A stretch of 64,000 nt of DNA from CAZCFB01 sp964511535 (GTDB lineage: Bacteria; Myxococcota_A; Polyangia; GCA-2747355; CAZCFB01). The position numbers and the translations under genes were made by a program. This document shows, piece by piece, positions 33,262 to 41,316 of the stretch. Below the pieces are notes generated by a model. The model saw nothing but the letters and a program-made list of their open reading frames with translations, made no database searches and was not told where the DNA came from. The stretch's first letter is position 1; every line of letters starts with the position of its first letter. Location: the NCBI GenBank assembly GCA_964511535.1, contig CAZEFW010000027.1:1-64000 (forward strand), in the 5' to 3' direction.

Positions 33262-34650
33262 ATGAGAGACGAGCGAAGCGGGGGACAGGTGGGCAACGAG
33301 AGAGCCGCCGCGAGCAGGGGCGACCAGACCACGCGCCGGCGGTTCCTGGAGCGCGCCGGGCTGGCCGCGCTGGCGGCGGGGCTGGCGCCCGGCGCCCTGG
33401 CCTGCAGCGATGACACGACCAGCAGCGCGGCAGACGCGGGCCTCCGGGGCGATGCCGGCCTCACCGACGGCGGCGGCAACCTTGACCTGGGACCGCAGGT
33501 GGAGTTCATGGTGGTGGCGCTGCCCGACACCCAGCACTACGCCGACGCCTACCCCAAGACCTTCGAGGCCCAGACCCAGTGGATCGCGGACAACGCCAAG
33601 AAGCACAACATCCAGTTCGTCACCCACCTGGGCGACATCGTGGACAACGGGCCGAACCTGCGCCAGTGGAAGAACGCGCGCCAGGCCATGGACGTCCTCG
33701 ACAAGGCGGGCGTGCCGTACGGCACCTGCGTCGGCAACCACGACGTTCAGTACGGCGACAGCGAATACCAGTACCCGTCCAACCTGGACAGCTCGTGCAG
33801 CCCGTTCTCCGGGCTCGACTGCAAGGCCAAGGAGTACCTCGACAACTTCGGGCCCAAGCGGTACGCGGGCAAGGCGTGGTACGGCGGCGCATCGCCCAGC
33901 GGCCAGAGCAACTACCAGACCTTCACCGTTGCGGGCCAGCAGTTCCTGTTCTTGCACCTGGCGCTGGATCCCGCGGCGGCCGAGCGCACCTGGGCCCAGA
34001 CCGTGCTCACCGCCAACCCCAAGGCGGCGGTGCATGTCTCGACGCACCGGTACATGTACGACTTCCGGCTGGTCAAGACCCTGCCCTTCCCGCTCAACGC
34101 CCTGACGGGCGGGCGGTATGACTCCACCCTGCACGCGGTGGACAACAAGCCGTACTACAACGACAGCCTCACCGCGGATCAGCTGTTCCAGCAGCTCATC
34201 GCGCCGAACAAGAACATCTTCATGGTGCAGTGCGGGCATGTGGACGCCGAGTTCCGCCAGGTGAGCAAGAACAAGGCGGGCTTGCCGGTGCACGAGCTCC
34301 TGGTGGACTTCCAGGAGCTGTCGCCCAACGGGGGCGACGGCTGGATGCGCCTGATGACCTTCAACCTGACCCGGGGCAAGGTGAAGGTGCAGACCTACTC
34401 TCCGACCCTGGGCAAGTTCCGCGTCAACGGCGCCGGCCTGGACACCTCGCTGCAAGCCATGAACATGGCGCTGACCCAGTACGGCTCCATGCTCAAGTCG
34501 CTGGGGCTCGACCTGAACAAGCTCAAGCAGCAGCTCGACGCCTGGAAGACCCCCGCCGGCAAGGCCGAGCTGAAGAAGCTGCTATTCGACGAGGGCAAGC
34601 GCGACAGCGACTTCACCCTGGACGTGGCCTTCTCCTCGTACCGGGCCTAG
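33262..34650 (+). CDS. Tat-exported calcineurin-like metallophosphoesterase, probably a lipoprotein
   Basis: 462 aa. The N-terminus has a twin-arginine signal (TTRRRFLERAGLAALAAG) ending in GALAC, a likely lipobox after Tat export. The catalytic domain shows all metal-site motifs of calcineurin-like phosphoesterases: PDTQHYAD, HLGDIVDNG, VGNHD, HVSTH and CGHVDAE. Substrate unknown; the fold hydrolyses phosphoesters using two metal ions. Tat export suggests it folds, with metals loaded, in the cytoplasm. About 120 helical residues follow the domain. The stop at 34648-34650 is followed within 30 bp by palindrome pair C. Confidence 0.9.
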   Translation: MRDERSGGQVGNERAAASRGDQTTRRRFLERAGLAALAAGLAPGALACSDDTTSSAADAGLRGDAGLTDGGGNLDLGPQVEFMVVALPDTQHYADAYPKTFEAQTQWIADNAKKHNIQFVTHLGDIVDNGPNLRQWKNARQAMDVLDKAGVPYGTCVGNHDVQYGDSEYQYPSNLDSSCSPFSGLDCKAKEYLDNFGPKRYAGKAWYGGASPSGQSNYQTFTVAGQQFLFLHLALDPAAAERTWAQTVLTANPKAAVHVSTHRYMYDFRLVKTLPFPLNALTGGRYDSTLHAVDNKPYYNDSLTADQLFQQLIAPNKNIFMVQCGHVDAEFRQVSKNKAGLPVHELLVDFQELSPNGGDGWMRLMTFNLTRGKVKVQTYSPTLGKFRVNGAGLDTSLQAMNMALTQYGSMLKSLGLDLNKLKQQLDAWKTPAGKAELKKLLFDEGKRDSDFTLDVAFSSYRA

Positions 34651-34678
34651 GAGGACGAGGCCGGAGCCCCGCGAAATA

Positions 34679-34758
34679 TGTCATATATGGGGGTCAGACC
34701 CCTACACTTGACATTTTATAAAGTGTCATATGGTGGGGTCTGACCCCCCTACTTGACA
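34679..34758. repeat. REP-like palindrome pair C (34679-34713 and 34724-34758)
   Basis: Two 35-bp elements, TGTCATAT...CTTGACA, separated by 10 bp, matching those around the transposase at 22151. They lie between the phosphoesterase stop and the outer-membrane gene. The rest of 34651-34907 shows nothing else of note except a seven-codon frame (34888-34911) whose stop overlaps the next start. Confidence 0.9.
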
Positions 34759-34907
34759 TTTTGTTTGGTGGCTGGCCGGGCGCTGGTGTGGGGGCCGGCT
34801 CGGGACTCCTACTCCGGGCTCCGTACCGCTGCTGCCGCAGTGAAGTGCTGACATCTCCGCAGTCTTTCAGTTAAGCTCCCGCCACCAATGAATATCGGAG
34901 CGATAGC

Positions 34908-36464
34908 ATGAACAGACGAACGACCAGGTTCGCATGGCTGCTCGCGGCGGCCGCGCTGTGCCTCCCCGCCGCGGCCCTCGCGGGCGGGGGCCACGAGGCC
35001 CCGGCCGATACCAACTTTGTGATCTTCGGCGACGCCGAGACGCATCACCCCATGATCGCCTTCAAGCCGCGGGGGCTGAACCTCTCGCTCCCGATCTGGA
35101 TGGCGGCCCGCCTGGAGAGCGCCAACCCCTTCCCGACGGACGCCAAGGGGAGCGAGTTCGAGACCGGCGCCGCGGGCAACTTCCAGATCCGCGTGGGGCT
35201 CAAATTCGACACCGGCAAGGTGCTTCGCCCGTTCCAGCTCGGCCTGGAGTACGAGCATGACCTGCTCACTGGCGGCGTGGGCGGGCACTCTCACCTGGAA
35301 GGTGAGGGGATGCCCAACCACCACGGCATCGAGCACCAGATCCGCACCGCGGCCCTGCGCGCCTCGTTGGGCCGCATCGCCCACATCAAGGGCGGCCTGA
35401 TGACCAGCAACTGGGGCATGGGGCTGGTGGCCAACGACGGCAAGCACTCCTGGTCCCCGGGCAGCGCCGCGTTCCTCGACCCCCGGGGCGGCGACCGCAC
35501 CGCGCGGTTGATGCTGGCCACCGGGCCGGTGACCCCGATGAACCTGGTCATCGCCGCGGGCCATGACTGGGTCCAGGCCGACGACAACATGCTCAGCGGC
35601 GACACCGCGCGGCAGTTCTTCGGCTCCTTCATGCTCGGCCGCGGCATGCCCACCTCCCTCGGCTTCTACGCCGTCTACCGCAGCCAGGAGGCCGAGAGCG
35701 GCCGCTGGACCAAGGTCACGGCCCTGGACATCTACGCGCGCCACGCCATCCACGCCGGCGACCACCTCAACATCCTCATCGAAGCCGAGGCGGTGTTCGT
35801 GGTGGGCGACACCACCCTGTCACCGTCGGTGGACTTCGAGGAGAAGAGCGTCCTGCAGGTTGGCGCCGCCATGCGCGGCACCATCGACGGCGGCTGGATC
35901 GGCGGCGTGTTCGACTTCCTCTACGCGTCGGGTGACGCCAACCTGGACGACTCCACCGCCACCGCCTTCAAGCCGGACCCGAACTACGAGCTCGGCATCC
36001 TGTACTACCGCTACGTGCTGGCCGCCATGACCGCGCGCGCCACCCACACCGCGTCCAACACCAACCTCGTGGGCTACGCGCCCAAGGACCTGGACCGCTT
36101 CCCAACCCGCGAGAGCGCGTCCAACACCATCGCCATCTTCCCCCGGGGCTACATCCGCCCGCTGCGGGGCCTGGAGGTGTACGCCGGGCCGCTGGTGGTG
36201 CTCGCCCCGTCCAAGGTGACCGACCCGTTCAACACCAAGATGTCGGGCGGCGAGGTGAAGAACGCCCTGGACGGGCCGTCGAGCCATTACGTGGGCACCG
36301 AGGTCGACATGGGCGCCCGGTTCCGCATGCTCATGGGCGGCACCGAGCTCACCGTCGGTCTCGAGGGTGGCGTGTTCCTGCCGGGCGACGCCCTGAAGGA
36401 CGCGGCCGGCGACAGGATGGACCCGATCTATGGTGGCCGGCTGCTGCTCGGCTACAGGCTGTAA
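34908..36464 (+). CDS. Outer-membrane beta-barrel protein (porin-like)
   Basis: 518 aa with a signal peptide cleaved near AALAGG. The rest shows alternating polar/hydrophobic strands with many Gly and aromatic residues at strand ends (GNFQIRVGLKFDTG, LRPFQLGLEYEHDLL, LEVYAGPLVVLAPS, ELTVGLEGGVFLPG) and a C-terminus ending YGGRLLLGYRL, typical of an outer-membrane barrel. Residues 30-50 and 115-130 are His-rich (GGGHE, HSHLEGEGMPNHHGIEH), possibly metal-binding. GGAG lies 7 nt before ATG. It is 15 nt upstream of the large lipase-like lipoprotein and likely co-expressed with it. Transported substrate unknown. Confidence 0.82.
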   Translation: MNRRTTRFAWLLAAAALCLPAAALAGGGHEAPADTNFVIFGDAETHHPMIAFKPRGLNLSLPIWMAARLESANPFPTDAKGSEFETGAAGNFQIRVGLKFDTGKVLRPFQLGLEYEHDLLTGGVGGHSHLEGEGMPNHHGIEHQIRTAALRASLGRIAHIKGGLMTSNWGMGLVANDGKHSWSPGSAAFLDPRGGDRTARLMLATGPVTPMNLVIAAGHDWVQADDNMLSGDTARQFFGSFMLGRGMPTSLGFYAVYRSQEAESGRWTKVTALDIYARHAIHAGDHLNILIEAEAVFVVGDTTLSPSVDFEEKSVLQVGAAMRGTIDGGWIGGVFDFLYASGDANLDDSTATAFKPDPNYELGILYYRYVLAAMTARATHTASNTNLVGYAPKDLDRFPTRESASNTIAIFPRGYIRPLRGLEVYAGPLVVLAPSKVTDPFNTKMSGGEVKNALDGPSSHYVGTEVDMGARFRMLMGGTELTVGLEGGVFLPGDALKDAAGDRMDPIYGGRLLLGYRL

Positions 36465-36479
36465 GGGGAGGAGAGAACC

Positions 36480-39400
36480 ATGCAAAGACATACCGCGACC
36501 TTCGCCCTGATCACCGCCTCGATACTCAGCCTCGGCTGCCTCGGAGAGGAGCCCGAGGGCATCGCCCTGGCCGCGGCCGCCAGCACCACGGTGAAGATGG
36601 ACTTCTTCCACCGGCCGCTGCCCGAGATCCCGCTGCCCAACGACATCGCCACCCGCTGGGACGCCTCCAGCGCCACGGGCCGGCGCATCAACGCGTCCAT
36701 GGTGGCGCCCACCATGTTCGAGTCGAAGGTGCGTAAGCTCATCGACGACCTCGACGGCTGGGGCACGTTCCAGGCCATCACCATCCCCTTCTCCGGGCCG
36801 CTGGACATCACCAGCATCACCAAGGCCCACCGGGACAAGGACTACAAGCTGTCCGACGACGTGGTGTACCTGATCAACATCGACGGCAAGTCCCCCGAGT
36901 ACGGCCGCATCCACCACCTGGACATCGGCAACGGCAACTACCCGGTGGTGCTCGAGAGCCTCGACAAGTACTGGAAGAACGACCCGCGCGAGTGGACCAT
37001 CTCCCTGCTCTACGAGGAGGAGGACGAGGACACCAACAAGAACGGGGTGCTCGACGACGGCGAGGACACCGACGGCGACGGCGTGCTGGACAAGCCGAAC
37101 TACCTGCCCGGCAAGTCCCCGGCCAAGACCGACCTCGCCGGCCGCGCCGACGCGCTCATGAGCTTCTACGAGCGTCAGAGCGACACCCTGATCCTGCGGC
37201 CCATGGACGTCATGCGCGAGCGCACGACCTACGCCGTGGTGGTCACCCGGCGGCTGCTGGACGCCAAGGGCAAGCCGGTGGGCTCGCCCTACCCCTACAT
37301 CAACCACACCGCCCAGAACACGGCGCTCGAGCACCTCGCCGACGTGTTGCCGGCGGGGCTGAAGATGGATGACATCGCCTTCACCTGGAGCTTCACCACC
37401 CAGACGGTCAACAGCAACATGGCCGCCGTGCGCGACGGCATGTACGGCAAGGGCAAGCAGGCCCAGCTGGCCACCCAGTTCCCGGCCAAGGTCAAGGCGC
37501 TGGAGAAGCTGGTGGACCCTGAGCACAAGAACTTCAAGACCAAGAAGAACCTCTACATCCTGCAGGCGGAGCACTTCAACGAGGCGTTCAAGCAGATCGC
37601 CACCGGCCTGCTCGGCATCAAGGACGGAAGCGAGGCGTTCAAGGTTGCCCTCGAGGCGAACAAGTACATCGACTACCACGTCATCGGGTCCTTCTCGTCG
37701 CCGCAGCTGTTCCAGCGCTTCGACCAGAACGGCGACATGATCCCGTACAACGACCAGTCCTGGCCCAACGACCTGGACCGCAAGGTGGTCAACGCCCGCG
37801 ACGAGACGGTCTACTTCTGGCTCACGGTGCCGCGCAAGGAGGCGAGCCCGCGCAAGGACGGCAAGCCGGCGGGCACGGTGATCCTGGGCCACGGCTACGG
37901 CGGCAACCGCACCGACATCCTCAGCATGGGCGGCCTGATGGCCAAGTGGGGCATGGCCGCCATCTCCATCGACTGCGTCAGCCACGGCCTCGACCTGGGC
38001 TCAACCGACAAGGCGCTCGCCGAGGTGATCGTTGGCCAGTACGGCGTGAAGAACTTCCTCACCGCGGTGTTCAAGGACCGCGCCTGGGACCAGAACTTCG
38101 ACGGCCGGGTGGACTCGGGCGCCGACTTCTGGAGCGCCTACGTGTTCCACACCCGCGACATGGTGCGCCAGAGCGCGGTGGACTACATGCAGCTGGTGCG
38201 CGTGCTGCGCGCCTTCGACGGCAGCACCACCTGGGACCTGGACGTCAACGGCGACGGCAAGAAGGAGCTGGCCGGCGACTTCGACGCGGACGGCTACGTG
38301 GACGTGGGCGGCAAGGACTCGACCATCGCCATGGTGGGCGGCTCCCTGGGCGGCATCATGTCCATGGTGGTGGGCGGCCTGGAGCCCGAGGTGTCGGTCA
38401 TCGCCCCGGTGGCCGGCGGCGCCGGGCTGGGCGACGTGGGCATCCGCTCGCGCCAGGGCGGCGTGCCCGAGGCGTTCATCCTGCGCACCATGGGGCCCAT
38501 CATCACCGGCACCCCCGACACCAAGACCGGCGAGACGACCATGGAGTTCATCCTGCCCGACCTGAACCGCGCCCGGGAGCTGAAGTTCGCCTCGGTCAAG
38601 GGGGTCAAGGCGGGGGACACGGTGGTGGTGCAGAACCTGAGCAACAAGGAGCTCGGTTGCGGCGTCGTGGGCAAGACCGGCAAGCTGCGCATGACCATCC
38701 CTTCGGACAACCCGCGGGCCCTGGCCAAGGGCAAGACCTCCACCTACTCCTGCTACAAGGACAAGGGCACCAAGAAGGAGGCCTGGTTCACCGGCGACAA
38801 GCTCAAGCTCACCTTCTACTCCGGCTACGTCATCGCGGGCGAGGACTGCAAGCTGAAGGACGACGCGGCGGGCAAGGCGTACCACACCATCGACAAGTTC
38901 GGCGCCGACATGACCTACCAGAACCTGGTGTGCGAGAAGGACAAGGTGCTCATCTCGCCGGCCGAGGGGCTCGGCCTGCGCCGGGCCGATCCGGCGCTGC
39001 GGCGCTTCACCTCCTTCGCCTCGTTCATCATCGAGCCGGGCGACCCGGTGGTGTTCGTGCCGGGGCTGCTGCGGCGCCCGCCCACCTACGCCAACGTCAA
39101 GAAGGGCAAGCCGACGCACACCATGGTCATCACCACCATGGGCGACATGAACGTGCCGGCATCCTCGGGGCTCACCGCCGGCCGCGTGGCCGGGATTATC
39201 GACTACCTCAAGCCGGACCCGCGCTACAGCATGCCGGCCAACCAGCAGGTGATCGAGACCTACACCGCCGAGGCGGTGCACAACCTCAAGCGCTACACCC
39301 ACCCCACCACGGGCAGCGGCATCCACATGGACGTTGAGAACTTCAGCCAGGGCACCGACCACTGGGGCACCACGGTGCCGCGCCTGTCCAAGCCCTTGCG

Positions 39401-39740
39401 GCTGGGCATGGATCGCCAGGACGGCCGCGGCGGCGTTTCGGCCGCCATCTTCCCCATGAGCCGCCTCGACGGCTCCCACGGCTTCGACATGCCGGGCGAG
39501 ATGACCGACTCGGCCATCAAGGAGTGCCAGAAGGCGTGCAAGAAGACCGGCGGCTCCGACCCGTGCGGCTGCACCACCAAGAAGCACTTCGACATCGGCA
39601 ACTTCATGTTCAACATGATCGGCCGTTACTTCTCAACCGGTGGCAAGGTCATGTCCACCAACCTGTGCAATTCACGCAACGACTGCCATGACTTCCCCAA
39701 GTCGGCGCCCAAGGTGCGGGACAAGTCGACGCTCCCCTGA
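36480..39740 (+). CDS. Large lipoprotein with alpha/beta-hydrolase (virulence-factor-lipase-like) fold and calcium-type repeats
   Basis: 1086 aa from ATG 36480 after GGAGGAGAG. Lipobox LSLGC. The first 330 residues resemble the N-terminal domain of bacterial lipases of the VolA/Pla-1 kind. An alpha/beta-hydrolase core follows: the oxyanion motif VILGHGYGGN (about residue 465) and the nucleophile elbow GGSLGG (about 620). Acidic Asp/Asn/Gly loops (DTNKNGVLDDGEDTDGDGVLD; DLDVNGDGKKELAGDFDADG) look like EF-hand or thrombospondin type-3 calcium sites, one set right before the nucleophile. Several Cys occur at the C-terminus. Probable role: surface ester or lipid hydrolysis, possibly with the outer-membrane barrel encoded just before it. 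Confidence 0.82.
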   Translation: MQRHTATFALITASILSLGCLGEEPEGIALAAAASTTVKMDFFHRPLPEIPLPNDIATRWDASSATGRRINASMVAPTMFESKVRKLIDDLDGWGTFQAITIPFSGPLDITSITKAHRDKDYKLSDDVVYLINIDGKSPEYGRIHHLDIGNGNYPVVLESLDKYWKNDPREWTISLLYEEEDEDTNKNGVLDDGEDTDGDGVLDKPNYLPGKSPAKTDLAGRADALMSFYERQSDTLILRPMDVMRERTTYAVVVTRRLLDAKGKPVGSPYPYINHTAQNTALEHLADVLPAGLKMDDIAFTWSFTTQTVNSNMAAVRDGMYGKGKQAQLATQFPAKVKALEKLVDPEHKNFKTKKNLYILQAEHFNEAFKQIATGLLGIKDGSEAFKVALEANKYIDYHVIGSFSSPQLFQRFDQNGDMIPYNDQSWPNDLDRKVVNARDETVYFWLTVPRKEASPRKDGKPAGTVILGHGYGGNRTDILSMGGLMAKWGMAAISIDCVSHGLDLGSTDKALAEVIVGQYGVKNFLTAVFKDRAWDQNFDGRVDSGADFWSAYVFHTRDMVRQSAVDYMQLVRVLRAFDGSTTWDLDVNGDGKKELAGDFDADGYVDVGGKDSTIAMVGGSLGGIMSMVVGGLEPEVSVIAPVAGGAGLGDVGIRSRQGGVPEAFILRTMGPIITGTPDTKTGETTMEFILPDLNRARELKFASVKGVKAGDTVVVQNLSNKELGCGVVGKTGKLRMTIPSDNPRALAKGKTSTYSCYKDKGTKKEAWFTGDKLKLTFYSGYVIAGEDCKLKDDAAGKAYHTIDKFGADMTYQNLVCEKDKVLISPAEGLGLRRADPALRRFTSFASFIIEPGDPVVFVPGLLRRPPTYANVKKGKPTHTMVITTMGDMNVPASSGLTAGRVAGIIDYLKPDPRYSMPANQQVIETYTAEAVHNLKRYTHPTTGSGIHMDVENFSQGTDHWGTTVPRLSKPLRLGMDRQDGRGGVSAAIFPMSRLDGSHGFDMPGEMTDSAIKECQKACKKTGGSDPCGCTTKKHFDIGNFMFNMIGRYFSTGGKVMSTNLCNSRNDCHDFPKSAPKVRDKSTLP

Positions 39741-40151
39741 TCTGTATCAAGATGTTGGGGTGCGGCCCTTTGCACTGACACCTGCACGGAACGGACAGAC
39801 GCCCGCGCCAGGGCGCTGGAGCGGGGGCAGGAGCCGGCCTGGAACGTCGCGCTCGTGGTCGAGGACATCACGGAGGCGGCCGACGCCGAGCGCTCGCTGG
39901 AGAGCGAGCGGGAGCGGCTCGCCATCACCACAGATCTCACCGTGCCGGGCGGGATGGGCGGCGCGGAGCTGGCGCGCGCCATCCGCGAGCTGGACGGAGA
40001 GGTGCCAATGATCGTCATGAGCGGCTACATGGACCTCCCCGTGCTGGAGAAGTTCGAGGAGCACGGCTTCGCGGCGCGCCTGAGCAAACCACTCGACGCC
40101 ACCGAGCTCAACCGCGCCCTTTGCCGGGCGCTCCCCGAATATGCGAACTGA
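39741..40151 (+). pseudogene. Remnant of a PAS/receiver hybrid sensor kinase with the middle deleted
   Basis: Reading the frame that ends at 40151 gives the end of a PAS domain (RARALERGQEPAWNVALVVEDITEA) that jumps within 20 residues to the second half of a receiver domain (DLTVPGGMGGAELARAIREL, then VPMIVMSGYMDLPVLEKFEEHGF, SKPLDATEL). The histidine-kinase core and the first half of the receiver are missing, and no convincing start or ribosome site exists. This fits an in-frame internal deletion of a hybrid kinase. The frame could be expressed from GTG 39855 as a 98-residue fragment, but the fold would be incomplete. It fills most of the 513-bp space between two genes. Confidence 0.65.
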
Positions 40152-40253
40152 CCGCTCTCGTCGCATCCCTATGACGGCTTGAATTAATCCGCCTGCAGAT
40201 CTAACGTCCCCCCAAAATTAACGCATGTTCACCTGATCAGGAGGAGAGAGCCC

Positions 40254-41189
40254 ATGAAGTTCGCCATCATCGGTACCGGCGTCATGGGGCGCGGCTGGAT
40301 CACCCAGTGCGCCATGACGGGTCACGAGGTCCACTGCTACGACGCCAACGAGGAGACCATCGACGGCGCCAAGGCTTACTGCGAGAAGCTGGCCGGCAAG
40401 GTGGCCAAGAAGTTCAAGCTGGACGACCCCGAGGCCGGCGCCAAGGCCGCGGCCCTGATCAACACCTACACCGACAAGGCCGCCTTCATCGAGGCCGCCA
40501 AGGGGTGCGAGGTGTTCCTCGAGGTGATCTTCGAAGACATGCAGCTCAAGTGCGACGTGCTGGGCGACATGCTGCCCCAGCTGCCGGACAACGTGATCTT
40601 CTGGTCCAACACCAGCTCGCTGGACATCGACACCATGGCCGAGGCGGGCGGGCGCCCGGAGAAGTCCATCGTGACTCACGGCATGAACCCGGTGCCGATG
40701 ATGCCGGGCGTCGAGGTAGTGCCAGGCACCAAGACCACGGCCGAGACCGTGGAGTTCACCCGCACCCTGCTGCTGGAGATGAAAAAGGCGCCCTTCCTGG
40801 CCCCCAACATCCCGGGCTTCTGGGTCAACCGCCTGCTCATGCCGCAGATGCTCGACGCCATGCGCTTCATCGAGCAGGGCAAGATCACCGTCGAGGACGG
40901 CGACATCGGCCTCAACACCAGCCTGGGTCACCCCCAGGGCACCTTCAAGCTGGCCGACTTCGTCACCGCGCCCACCATGCTGCGTGTGGCCATCGAGATG
41001 TTCCAGGCCTCCAGCGACCCGCGGCTCTACCCGCCGCTGATCCTGATGCGCATGGTCAAAAACGGCGAGTTCGGCGCCAGCACGGGCAAGGGCTTCTACG
41101 ACTGGAGCGACTTCCGCAACCCCAAGGGCCGCGACATGTCCGAGTACGTGGTCGGCACCGCGGACGACATGCTCGACAAAGTCGTCTAA
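40254..41189 (+). CDS. 3-hydroxyacyl-CoA dehydrogenase family protein
   Basis: 311 aa, ATG 40254 after AGGAGGAGAG. The N-terminal Rossmann fold has GTGVMGRG for NAD binding. The catalytic His lies in VTHGMNPVP, preceded by the NTSSLDI segment typical of the family; the C-terminal domain has NIPGFWVNRLLMPQMLDAM and GKGFYDW. Members oxidise 3-hydroxyacyl-CoA to 3-ketoacyl-CoA in beta-oxidation or butanoate metabolism. Length matches short-chain enzymes of the FadB2/Hbd type. It is a single-gene unit; its neighbours do not hint at a pathway, so the substrate chain length is open. Confidence 0.92.
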   Translation: MKFAIIGTGVMGRGWITQCAMTGHEVHCYDANEETIDGAKAYCEKLAGKVAKKFKLDDPEAGAKAAALINTYTDKAAFIEAAKGCEVFLEVIFEDMQLKCDVLGDMLPQLPDNVIFWSNTSSLDIDTMAEAGGRPEKSIVTHGMNPVPMMPGVEVVPGTKTTAETVEFTRTLLLEMKKAPFLAPNIPGFWVNRLLMPQMLDAMRFIEQGKITVEDGDIGLNTSLGHPQGTFKLADFVTAPTMLRVAIEMFQASSDPRLYPPLILMRMVKNGEFGASTGKGFYDWSDFRNPKGRDMSEYVVGTADDMLDKVV

Positions 41190-41217
41190 CAACGTAGACG
41201 CACCGTAGACTTAGACG

Positions 41218-41250
41218 CCCCCCTCCCCCCTCCCCCGATTTTTGGCCCCC
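41218..41250 (-). other. Possible G-quadruplex between two genes
   Basis: The plus strand has C-runs of 6, 6, 5 and 5 separated by 1, 1 and 9 nt, so the minus strand holds four G-runs of at least five. It lies directly upstream of the TPR-PATAN gene and covers the first possible TTG start of that frame. Confidence 0.5.
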
Positions 41251-41316
41251 TCATCGATCTATGATACCCTTACGCCTACACCAGTAACCTCTAGAAAAGA
41301 CAGGGCAAGTTACCGA

